A DNA stretch of 15,785 nucleotides from a bacterium (GTDB taxonomy: Bacteria; Spirochaetota; UBA4802; UBA5550): contig JAAENB010000435.1 in the NCBI GenBank assembly GCA_024224995.1, positions 1 through 15,785 of the forward strand, read 5' to 3'. The position numbers and the translations under genes are program-made. The notes beneath the pieces were generated by a model. The model saw nothing but the letters and a program-made list of their open reading frames with translations. It searched no databases and was not told the origin of the DNA. This document shows, in pieces, positions 1 through 6,258 of the stretch (position 1 is its first letter; each line of letters begins with the position of its first letter).

Positions 1-25
1 GAGCGGAGCGAGTTCCGAACGTTCT

Positions 26-94
26 GCAGAGGTATTACTCCCGGTAGGCATAATTTACATTCCGGGTTGATATACCTTATATAGCCCGCTCTGC
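26..94. repeat. nested hairpin element, about 70 nt
   Basis: Three nested inverted pairs are visible: gcagag (26-31) with ctctgc (89-94), ggtat (31-35) with atacc (72-76), and cccgg (40-44) with ccggg (62-66). The element is flanked by fragments of the dispersed repeat found at 606-647 and 4657-4698: gagcggagcga at the left edge of the window and gggtcagctgctct at 96-109. It therefore looks like extra sequence lodged within, or fused to, a copy of that repeat. No open frame of note covers it. Function unknown. Confidence 0.4.
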
Positions 95-130
95 GGGGTC
101 AGCTGCTCTCAAGAAACTAGAATCTAGAAC

Positions 131-505
131 CGGGGCTTCCTTCATCATAGCGTGGGGTGCGACCTGGGGTGTCAATTTTGGCGTAAAACAGCGATTTTTT
201 TTCCTCCCATTTGGGTTATCAAGCACAGCGAAATTGTGTTGGTGCTCTGGGGGATAAGTGGTATTTCTCCTCCACCCCTGTTATAATACGTCCTGTATTG
301 AACAGGGGCGTCGCCATCGTGGCTCCTGTTCCGGAGAAATACCACTTATCCCCACTGCAATAATACGCTAATTTCATTTTGTGTATTATGACGTTTTTTT
401 TGACGTTTCTCTCCAAACAAAAAATGGGAGGAAGAAATTATCGATTTTTCCAACAGAATTTACACCCCAGGCGCGACCCCTGCGAGGGGTTAAAACCCCG
501 GGCTA
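131..505. repeat. MITE-like long imperfect inverted repeat
   Basis: A non-coding inverted repeat with several paired segments. There is a perfect 21-bp pair (250-270 with 333-353), a 12-bp pair ttcctcccattt (201-212) with its complement (422-433), and a 10-bp pair cctggggtgt (about 163-172) with acaccccagg (about 462-471). Alignable, diverged sequence continues outward to ccgggg (about 132) and ccccgg (about 497-502). The central loop holds a further hairpin, cccctgtt (275-282) with aacagggg (301-308). Short reading frames cross it but show no recognisable protein. It resembles a miniature inverted-repeat or REP-like element without a transposase. Target-site duplications were not identified. 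Confidence 0.5.
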
Positions 506-549
506 AAATTGACTCATTTTCAAAAACTCTTGCGCCCCCTTTTTGGGGC

Positions 550-655
550 CGATGGAAACAGATCCCGGTATCATCACAGTTTCTTTCGTATTTTTTTCCG
601 GCCATCCGGTGTCTGAGCGGAGCCGAAGACCCGGGTCAACTGCTTTTCAGAAGGT
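550..655. repeat. dispersed hairpin repeat, copy 1
   Basis: About 100 bp closely similar to 4605-4699. The core is a hairpin: ccgg (606-609), bulged t, gtct (611-614), loop gagcggagccga (615-626), agac (627-630), ccgg (631-634). It is followed by the tail gggtcaactgctttt. It ends a few bases downstream of the stop codon of the minus-strand FecR gene, the same placement as copy 2 relative to the gene at 4705. The loop resembles a gagcggag-type palindromic repeat common in many environmental genomes (from memory, not searched). Confidence 0.6.
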
Positions 656-662
656 GTCTAAA

Positions 663-1862
663 TTACTGGGGAGCTCCTGGTCCGCCGGGGCCTCCCGGTC
701 CCGTAGGAGAACCTGCTTTGTTCATGCCCGGATTGGTGGGTTTGACCGGTTTAATGTCGGGGGCTTTAAAGTTCTCGTCTTTTTCGATTTCTTTTTCGAT
801 TGACGAAGATTTTTCTGTTTTATCATCTGTCTTTTCAACTGGTGAAGAACTGTTCTCGTTGCGGATCCGTGCGGGTTGATCCTTAACTTCTGCTGTTTCT
901 TCTTTTTGGATCTCAACCGCTTCGATTTTTTCCAGTTGTTCTTCAATGGAAATTGTTGAAGGCGCAGCTGCCGCTGCGGGTTTTTCTTTGAAAAGAGTAA
1001 TGGCTTTTACTTCTTCAGGGTGAATATCTCTTGATTCGATGGAGCTGGTAACGGCGTATGTTTTACCCGCTACCGTTTCAACAGCTTTGCCCGAAGAACG
1101 GGATTTTACTTTTACCGAGCCTTCAATTAAGAAGAGTTTTGTTTTTTTCTCACGGGCGCTTAAAAGAAATTGAGTGCCGATAGAATTGAGCACAGCGCCC
1201 GGCGTTTCAAAAGAATAGTTCATTTGGGCAGCATGATTAAAATCAGAGTAAACAGCACCTTTTTGGAGATTAAAGGCAAAACGGTGTTTTTGGGATGAAT
1301 CGGACTGTGCTGCCGTAATGAGTAAACGGGTATTTGCGGCGAGTTTGACCTTGAAAAAATCTTTATAGGTAATTTCCGCGAAGGAATTTTCGCCAGTGTT
1401 AATAACAGTTCCCTTCGACAGAAGCGTTCCGGGCGGAGCCGTTGAATCGGAAGCCCGAACGCTGCCGCCTGTTCCGGACAGAAGAATATCGACATCATTC
1501 CCTGTTCCTCTTTGAACGTCCTTGAGAAAGATAATGCCGAATACAAGAATAAGGGAAAGCGCAGCGCCGGCAAACGAAACAGGACGCAGGTATTTTTTAA
1601 AGAGCTCAGAAGCGGGAGATTGTTCTTTTTTGGCGCTTCGCTCCAGGGCTTTCCGGTGATACCGGATTATTTGCTGTTTGACCTTTTCGGAAGGAGCAAG
1701 AGCGCTGTTGTCCGAAGAGCGGAGCAGGGCGGCAATGGATTCGTACCGGTCCCTGCACAACTCACATTCTTTCATGTGAGCGAGAACGAACTCATTCGTT
1801 TTTGAATCCGCTATATTCAGTATGCTCTGAATGATATCCTTTTTAACAGGATGTCCTTTCAT
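663..1862 (-). CDS. FecR-domain anti-sigma factor with zinc-finger-like N-terminus
   Basis: This 399-residue protein is probably the membrane-bound regulator of the ECF sigma factor encoded just upstream (49-bp gap, same strand). The N-terminal cytoplasmic part carries an HxxxCxxC motif (H29, C33, C36), typical of zinc-type anti-sigma domains. One transmembrane helix lies at about 95-113. A FecR-like domain follows (about 145-275), with the family pattern of INTGENSFAEI, then TPGA...GTQF, then LIEGSVKV. The remainder (about 300-380) is low-complexity, Glu/Lys/Ser/Pro-rich, and probably spans the periplasm. The last 16 residues form a short Gly-Pro collagen-like tail that ends beside a dispersed repeat. 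An AGGAG sequence lies 12 nt before the ATG, a slightly long spacing. The anti-sigma role is inferred from domains and gene order; the signal sensed is unknown. Confidence 0.8.
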   Translation of the reverse strand: MKGHPVKKDIIQSILNIADSKTNEFVLAHMKECELCRDRYESIAALLRSSDNSALAPSEKVKQQIIRYHRKALERSAKKEQSPASELFKKYLRPVSFAGAALSLILVFGIIFLKDVQRGTGNDVDILLSGTGGSVRASDSTAPPGTLLSKGTVINTGENSFAEITYKDFFKVKLAANTRLLITAAQSDSSQKHRFAFNLQKGAVYSDFNHAAQMNYSFETPGAVLNSIGTQFLLSAREKKTKLFLIEGSVKVKSRSSGKAVETVAGKTYAVTSSIESRDIHPEEVKAITLFKEKPAAAAAPSTISIEEQLEKIEAVEIQKEETAEVKDQPARIRNENSSSPVEKTDDKTEKSSSIEKEIEKDENFKAPDIKPVKPTNPGMNKAGSPTGPGGPGGPGAPQ

Positions 1863-1911
1863 AATTGCTCTTAACTCCTACTCCGGGTCTTTTATTCTGT
1901 TGCTTTCTATA

Positions 1912-2469
1912 CTATAATACAAACAAGATGAAAAAAAGTGACATTAAAAATATAAAAAGTGAAAGAAAACCTGCTTTTTTCAGGTTATTGCCGAGAAAAT
2001 CTATCACACTGGTCAGTTTTCTTCTTACGGTACGCTCCGATTTACCGATATTTTTAGCGATTTCTTCCATACTTAAGTTCAGTTCTTTTTTCATAACAAA
2101 AATCGATCGAGATGTATCATCCACTTCATCCAGCAGGGCATATATCTTATTATTCAGCTCTTCGAACTCAAGTTGCTCTATATTGTCGTCTTTTGATATA
2201 ATAGTATCGTCATCTTCAATAGTAGAAAAGTTAATTCGTTTCCCTCTTTTCAGGAAATTACTTGAGAGATTATGGGCGGTTTTATACAAAAATGCCCGGA
2301 TTGTCTTTTCGTCGATATCATGGTCATCGGAATAGTCAATAAGGTTGGCAAAACAGTCATGAAGAAGGTCTTCGGATGCTTCATGAGACCTGGTAAAGCG
2401 GAAAATATAAACAAAAAGTTCTTTATTCAAACTTTCATATATTTCTACTATTTTATTTTCATTAAGCAT
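1912..2469 (-). CDS. ECF sigma factor with C-terminal transmembrane helix
   Basis: A 185-residue sigma-70 family protein of the extracytoplasmic-function class. Region 2 spans about residues 8-75, including ASEDLLHDCFANL, which matches the core-binding helix pattern D/E-D-L-x-x-x-x-F. Region 4 spans about 104-158, with the helix-turn-helix LSMEEIAKNIGKSERTVRRKL. Unusually, the protein ends in a hydrophobic segment at about 168-185 (LSLFIFLMSLFFILFVL), predicted to anchor the sigma factor in the inner membrane, so activation may involve release from the membrane. The FecR-type anti-sigma gene follows 49 bp downstream in the same direction. The start ATG has only a weak GGA upstream. The sigma assignment is firm; the anchoring role is inferred. 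Confidence 0.85.
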   Translation of the reverse strand: MLNENKIVEIYESLNKELFVYIFRFTRSHEASEDLLHDCFANLIDYSDDHDIDEKTIRAFLYKTAHNLSSNFLKRGKRINFSTIEDDDTIISKDDNIEQLEFEELNNKIYALLDEVDDTSRSIFVMKKELNLSMEEIAKNIGKSERTVRRKLTSVIDFLGNNLKKAGFLSLFIFLMSLFFILFVL

Positions 2470-2497
2470 CTAATAATATTCCGGTATAAAAAAGAAA

Positions 2498-2553
2498 GTT
2501 CGAGGTTCGAGGTTCAAGGTTCGAGGTTTTTTGCCCGGAATCGATTGTCCGGG
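2498..2553. repeat. gttcgag heptad repeat plus small hairpin
   Basis: Four tandem 7-bp units (gttcgag, gttcgag, gttcaag, gttcgag; 2498-2525) are followed by a T run and a hairpin, cccgga (2534-2539) with tccggg (2548-2553). A second copy of the heptad/T-run arrangement lies at 4543-4572 in the same orientation. It sits just upstream of the sigma gene start, so the sigma promoter must lie in or beside it. It is not a tRNA T-arm, because no cloverleaf surrounds it. Confidence 0.55.
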
Positions 2554-2840
2554 AAGAGTTTGAGCCTGTTTCGTGCTTTCTTCTGTGTTTTTTTCCGTTG
2601 TGCGTGAGCACATCTTAAAATTTGTCTCCTTGCCGGGAGATTAGTTACACAAGTTATTCGAAATGTTCTCTATTTGTCAATGAAATTTAGTCCGCGAAGG
2701 GTTGTAGTTTAATTTGGCCGCTCCCTCGCAGGGGCTTATTCCCTGATGCAATCGGTACGTGTTTCTCAAGGGAGGTGTCACTAAAATTGCATGCTGTACC
2801 CCCGAAAAATGAGCACTTACATACCGCTATCAATTTATGA
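2554..2840. other. intergenic stretch without a recognisable gene
   Basis: Spacer between the divergent sigma and AraC-type genes. Short open frames have no convincing start, ribosome site or recognisable protein. It contains a cctcgcagggg fragment (about 2733) like the hairpin at about 478-489 in the left inverted repeat, and a ggtgtcact stretch (about 2773) that faintly recalls insertion-sequence ends, but no transposase or matching second end is visible. Confidence 0.4.
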
Positions 2841-2870
2841 TTGACGAAGCAGCTATCTAACTGCTAGAAT
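2841..2870 (+). promoter_or_regulatory. candidate sigma-70 promoter of the 7TM-AraC gene
   Basis: TTGACG (2841-2846) and TAGAAT (2865-2870) are each one base from consensus and separated by 18 bp. A small inverted repeat, agcag...ctgct, lies in the spacer and could bind a regulator. Transcription would start near 2877, giving a leader of about 20 nt to the ATG at 2897. Confidence 0.5.
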
Positions 2871-2896
2871 ATCCTTCTTATAAAGTGATTTATATT

Positions 2897-4480
2897 ATGA
2901 ACCTGTTAAAACCGATTATATTCAAGATTTTTACCCTCGTAGTATTTTTGGGCCTGCTGACGGGCTGCGGCAGTTACCCGGGCGAACCGGAAAAGATCTC
3001 CATTTCCGGGTGGAAGATCCTGTATGAGCAGGATGCAGACCTTGAAACTGTTAGCGCGAAAACCGGGTGGAAAAAGGTCCATATCCCTCTTTCTTTGAAG
3101 CACCCCAATCCCGCAGCGAAAAAATACGGGTATGTGTGGCTAAAAGGTGAATGCTCCATAAACGGCAATCCCCGGGGCTATAGCGGGCTGACCCTGGGAA
3201 GAGTATATCATACTGTCTCTCTCTATATTAATGGACGGGAAATAAGTCCCAGTCCGCCGGAATATCTTACGAATATTCACATGCCCAAGGATTATATTTT
3301 GCCGCAGGGTGTTCTTGAGCAGGGGAAGAATGCCGTCTATTTAAGACTCGGTATTTTGGGCGACAATTACGGCGGGATCTATTCGGAAGGCTATTTCTAT
3401 CCAAAAGAAAGTTTCAAAGATCTTCATTTCCTCCATTATTTTTTTTACGGGCAATTACCCATAGGCCTGGTGATATTGTTTTTAGGCCTGGTTATTCTCC
3501 TCATAATATTTTTCCTGTTTAATACAAAAGAAAAACGGTATTTTTATTCCGCAATGGGACTCCTGTTTTATACTATGGGGGTGCTGATTATATATGCTCC
3601 CTATCACCGGATCGGCATCAGCCATATTACCTCCCTGCTCTGGACCTACATCTCCATATTCGGTATTCTACTGGCGCTTATTATCCAGTCCATTTACGAA
3701 ATATACCTGGCAAATTTTAATAAAACTGTTGTTCCCCTGCTTTTTTTGCTGGGACTGGTCACCTTTATTATGTCTGAGATAACACCGGGACTATACCAGG
3801 GAAGTATGCTGGGGTTTGGGGCGTTAGTTACGGGCACTGTTTCTATCACCTACCTGGTTATCCGGCTTAACCGGCTCAAGAAGGATAAGATCAGGCTTAT
3901 AATGGTTGTTATGCTAAGCGGTGTCACCTTATTGATTTCCTGCGCGGAACTTCTTTCCCTGCTCCTGGGAGGCCGGTATAAAATGCTCGTTGTTACCTAC
4001 AGCTCTCCGCTCATTGTTCTCTTTTTTGTGATCTATTATGCCGATAACCTTATGAAAAAATCTATAGAACTGGATACTCTCTACAGCAGGTTAAAGATCA
4101 GGGTTTCGGACTCTGCCGAACCTTCGGTGAGTGAAGCTACTGAAAAAAAGCTGGAAGTGGTGAAACATTTTATTAATGAAAATTATACCTCCGATCTTTC
4201 CAGGGAAGGGCTGGCTGCTGCCGTGGGAATGAATCCCAATTATATGAGCGCCCAGTTTAAAACCTATACCGGGATGAAGATTGGTGAATATATTAATTTT
4301 CTCCGGATAGAAGATGCAGTCAAACGGCTGCACGATGAAGATTTCAGAGTACTGGATATCGCGCTCTCTGTTGGATTTGAAAGTCTGTCCACTTTTAACC
4401 GGGCTTTTAAGAACATCAAAGGAAAAACCCCCACGGAATATAAGAACTCTCTTCCTGGCAATCCTTCAGATCCTGCATAA
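2897..4480 (+). CDS. 7TM-DISM receptor fused to AraC-family DNA-binding domain
   Basis: A 527-residue membrane-bound transcription regulator, counting from the ATG at 2897; an in-frame GTG at 2885 is a less likely start. The N-terminus is a lipoprotein signal peptide with lipobox LLTGC (C24). The extracytoplasmic part (about 30-175) resembles the jelly-roll sensor of 7TMR-DISM proteins, with WLKGECSINGN and TVSLYINGREI. Seven hydrophobic helices follow (about 180-400). The C-terminus (about 420-520) is a double helix-turn-helix AraC domain: LSREGLAAAVGMNPNYMSAQFK, then VLDIALSVGFESLSTFNRAFKNIKGKTPTEY. It probably binds an external ligand, perhaps a carbohydrate, and acts on DNA from the membrane. 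It has its own promoter and stands alone. A lipidated N-terminus on a 7TM regulator is uncommon; the signal could instead be an ordinary cleaved or uncleaved one. Confidence 0.85.
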   Translation: MNLLKPIIFKIFTLVVFLGLLTGCGSYPGEPEKISISGWKILYEQDADLETVSAKTGWKKVHIPLSLKHPNPAAKKYGYVWLKGECSINGNPRGYSGLTLGRVYHTVSLYINGREISPSPPEYLTNIHMPKDYILPQGVLEQGKNAVYLRLGILGDNYGGIYSEGYFYPKESFKDLHFLHYFFYGQLPIGLVILFLGLVILLIIFFLFNTKEKRYFYSAMGLLFYTMGVLIIYAPYHRIGISHITSLLWTYISIFGILLALIIQSIYEIYLANFNKTVVPLLFLLGLVTFIMSEITPGLYQGSMLGFGALVTGTVSITYLVIRLNRLKKDKIRLIMVVMLSGVTLLISCAELLSLLLGGRYKMLVVTYSSPLIVLFFVIYYADNLMKKSIELDTLYSRLKIRVSDSAEPSVSEATEKKLEVVKHFINENYTSDLSREGLAAAVGMNPNYMSAQFKTYTGMKIGEYINFLRIEDAVKRLHDEDFRVLDIALSVGFESLSTFNRAFKNIKGKTPTEYKNSLPGNPSDPA

Positions 4481-4542
4481 TTGACAGGATTCCCCCTCCA
4501 AATTTTTGTATGTTAAATAGATTTTCTAAGGAAGAAAAATCA

Positions 4543-4572
4543 GTTTGAAGTTCGAGGTTCGAGGTTTTTTGT
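4543..4572. repeat. gttcgag heptad repeat, second copy
   Basis: Units gtttgaa, gttcgag, gttcgag (4543-4563) followed by a T run and gtccg, matching 2498-2536 in order and orientation. It lies between convergent genes, about 60 bp past the stop of the AraC-type gene and just left of the second dispersed hairpin repeat. Confidence 0.5.
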
Positions 4573-4604
4573 CCGAGGGTTCACACCTTGCCCGGAGGAT
4601 CTTC

Positions 4605-4699
4605 GCAAAACAGACTCCGGTATCGACACAGTTTCTGACCTATTTTTCCCGGCCATCCGGTCCCTGAGCGGAGCCGAAGGGCCGGGTCAGCTGCTCTTA
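4605..4699. repeat. dispersed hairpin repeat, copy 2
   Basis: Closely similar to 550-655. Hairpin: ccgg (4657-4660), bulged t, ccct (4662-4665), loop gagcggagccga (4666-4677), aggg (4678-4681), ccgg (4682-4685), then the tail gggtcagctgctctt. Relative to copy 1 the inner stem has changed from gtct/agac to ccct/aggg. Two base pairs differ on both sides, so pairing is preserved. It lies just past the stop codon of the minus-strand gene at 4705-5046. Confidence 0.6.
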
Positions 4700-4704
4700 A
4701 CCGA

Positions 4705-5046
4705 TCACCGATTACCCGGCCCAGGGCCACCGATTACCTTCACCGTAGACCGCCCTATCTTCGCCTTCCTCTCTCCCGGTGAAATAAATAAAAATTCTTT
4801 TGGGAAAATAATCTTGCATACGGTATCATCACTATATACAACCTCAACACAGAAGACCTGTATGGGAGCTTCAATATCCAGGTAGTCATTGGAGATATCC
4901 TGTTCAAAAGAAGAGGAAATATAAAGATCCGTAAACAGTTCTTTCCCTTCGGTGTGAGAATAGACCTCACCGGCGATATCAACAACAGAAGTCTTAAATT
5001 GTTGGAAACGGTTGATTATATGTTTAAACCTGTCTTGTGACGGCAT
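4705..5046 (-). CDS. hypothetical protein, 113 residues
   Basis: I do not recognise this protein. Its ATG overlaps the stop of the preceding gene (TAATG), suggesting translational coupling. It has no signal peptide or membrane helix. The middle (about 40-95) looks like an alternating beta-strand domain, with FTDLYISSSFEQDI and VFCVEVVYSDDTVCKIIF, and holds two cysteines. The C-terminus ends in GGPGPGNR, encoded by locally repetitive sequence (ccgattac twice between about 4709 and 4737) bordering the dispersed hairpin repeat, so the original end may have been replaced. Codon use and length favour a real gene. A small regulatory or accessory role is possible but nothing shows it. Confidence 0.5.
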   Translation of the reverse strand: MPSQDRFKHIINRFQQFKTSVVDIAGEVYSHTEGKELFTDLYISSSFEQDISNDYLDIEAPIQVFCVEVVYSDDTVCKIIFPKEFLFISPGERKAKIGRSTVKVIGGPGPGNR

Positions 5047-5273
5047 TATTCCACAGCCTCTTCGATTTTTTTTATACTGTCCGGGAATTTGTCCCGGTAT
5101 TTTCGAAGAAAATCAAAAGCATGATTGTCGGACGATATAATCAGATCCGGTTTGTTCTGGTTATATGAATGAAGAATAAGAACATGCCTGAAGTTTTCTT
5201 CCGCAAAGGAGCTCCGGGAGAAGGGAAACAGGAAGATACAGGTGACTATGGTTATTAATATTTTTATTTTCAT
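5046..5273 (-). pseudogene. internally deleted substrate-binding sensor protein remnant
   Basis: The 75-residue product begins with a signal peptide (about 1-24, ending SSFAEE). Next comes HVLILHSYNQ, which matches the start of the ABC-type substrate-binding/sensor family (VLILNSYHQ-type). It then jumps directly to KPDLIISSDNHAFDFLRKYRDK, a segment that in full-length family members lies well downstream, with the catalogue-typical PDLII.SDDNAF pattern. The intervening segment, and everything after RDK (normally L-FP-xx-PVVF and two lobes), is missing. The frame is intact and ends KKIEEAVE. It is therefore probably a decayed or domesticated fragment, perhaps still exported. Its stop overlaps the next start (TAATG). 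No clear ribosome site is visible. The family match is from memory. Confidence 0.5.
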
Positions 5274-5332
5274 TATGCTTAGAAATGTAAAATTATTTGC
5301 TGTTGTTGGATATTAATCTTTTCTGTATTACC

Positions 5333-5361
5333 TAATTAGTATAATAATTTTTAACTAATTA
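5333..5361. promoter_or_regulatory. inverted repeat in divergent intergenic region
   Basis: taattagt (5333-5340) and actaatta (5354-5361) are perfect complements separated by 13 bp, in the 163-bp gap between the divergent genes starting at 5273 and 5437. This could be an operator. The sequence is very AT-rich, so chance is a real alternative. Confidence 0.25.
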
Positions 5362-5436
5362 CAAGTATTTTTTAAATTGTTCGCCAAAATGATAATAAGT
5401 GCTGGACAGATTAATTTATAAAATTTTGTATATAAT

Positions 5437-6258
5437 ATGTTTATCAATTACTCTCTTTTTGCTGCGATCCCTATCGGCATTATTCTGTATATAGCAGGAT
5501 TCCGCTTGTTGAATTTAGCGCTGTTTAAAGAAAACAGGGTTCTTAAAATTTTTATTATTTTTTTATTCTTCTTGTTGAGCCTGCCCTGTTTTTCTTTTAT
5601 CCTGTATTACCTGCACCTGGTGCGGGAGCCGGTGTGGTATCTTGAATTTCGCAGTATTCACAATATTGAAATTATATCCGCTTTTATTGGGCTCTTTATT
5701 GGAAGCATAATCGATGAAATTCCTTTTATTCGAGACAGGAATTCTCTAAAAAGAATAGGGGCGATTGTTACTCTTTTTTTTATTTTTATCCCTTATTGCA
5801 AACCGGTTCTGCTTCCGGTAAATTATGATACGCGCTTGAAACCGGAGTGGAAAGATAATGTTCGCCTGCAGTCAACAGGCTCTACCTGCGGCCCTGCCGC
5901 CCTGGCTACGGTCTTCTCGTTTTACGGTATTCAAAAAGAAGAATATGAAATAGCGAAAGCTTCCTATACCTGCGCGACCGGTACGGAAAACTGGTATCTT
6001 GCCCGGTACGCGAATAACAACGGACTTACGGCGAATTTTTATTATAAAGATTCACTATCGCAGGTTCCTGTGCCGTCGATCATTGGCACCAACATTGGCG
6101 GGATCGGCCATTTTGTTGTCCTTCTTGGTACAGACCCAAAAGAGAATAAAATAATTATTGGAGATCCCCTGGTTGGCCGTTTGAATCTTACGCTTAAAGC
6201 ATTTAAAAGGCGATACCGGTTTAAAAATTTAGCCATTCATATACGGTTATCCAACTAA
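5437..6258 (+). CDS. membrane-anchored C39-like cysteine peptidase
   Basis: A 273-residue protein. The first half holds about four hydrophobic helices (about 5-27, 35-58, 78-95, 107-125). The second half (about 140-273) is a peptidase C39-like domain with all expected catalytic residues: Q145 (oxyanion hole, six before the cysteine), C151 in STCGPAAL, H215 in GIGHFVVLLG and D233 in GDPLVG. C39 peptidases normally cleave double-glycine leaders of bacteriocins or peptide signals and are fused to ABC exporters. Here no ATPase or exporter domain is present, and no small double-glycine substrate gene was seen nearby. It may process or inspect a membrane or secreted peptide. No Shine-Dalgarno is visible; TATAAT lies directly before the ATG. 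Its last 12 bp overlap the convergent thioesterase gene. Confidence 0.8.
   Translation: MFINYSLFAAIPIGIILYIAGFRLLNLALFKENRVLKIFIIFLFFLLSLPCFSFILYYLHLVREPVWYLEFRSIHNIEIISAFIGLFIGSIIDEIPFIRDRNSLKRIGAIVTLFFIFIPYCKPVLLPVNYDTRLKPEWKDNVRLQSTGSTCGPAALATVFSFYGIQKEEYEIAKASYTCATGTENWYLARYANNNGLTANFYYKDSLSQVPVPSIIGTNIGGIGHFVVLLGTDPKENKIIIGDPLVGRLNLTLKAFKRRYRFKNLAIHIRLSN

Noticed and set aside
379..879. Open frames on the plus strand (379-879, 543-803) overlapping the left repeats and the FecR gene end
   Set aside because: Composition follows the repeats and the antisense of a well-supported gene; no ribosome site or recognisable protein.
2498..2529. gttcgag stretches as tRNA T-arm fragments
   Set aside because: No acceptor, D or anticodon stems nearby; simple tandem heptads explain the sequence.
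2534..2553. cccgga/tccggg hairpin as a terminator
   Set aside because: The T run lies on the wrong side for the plus strand and becomes an A run on the minus strand.
2760..2815. ggtgtcact-containing stretch as an insertion-sequence end
   Set aside because: Only one faint motif, no transposase and no matching inverted end or target duplication.
2885..2887. GTG start four codons before the ATG of the AraC-type receptor
   Set aside because: ATG at 2897 gives a standard lipoprotein signal peptide; the GTG has no ribosome site and sits too close to the predicted transcript start.
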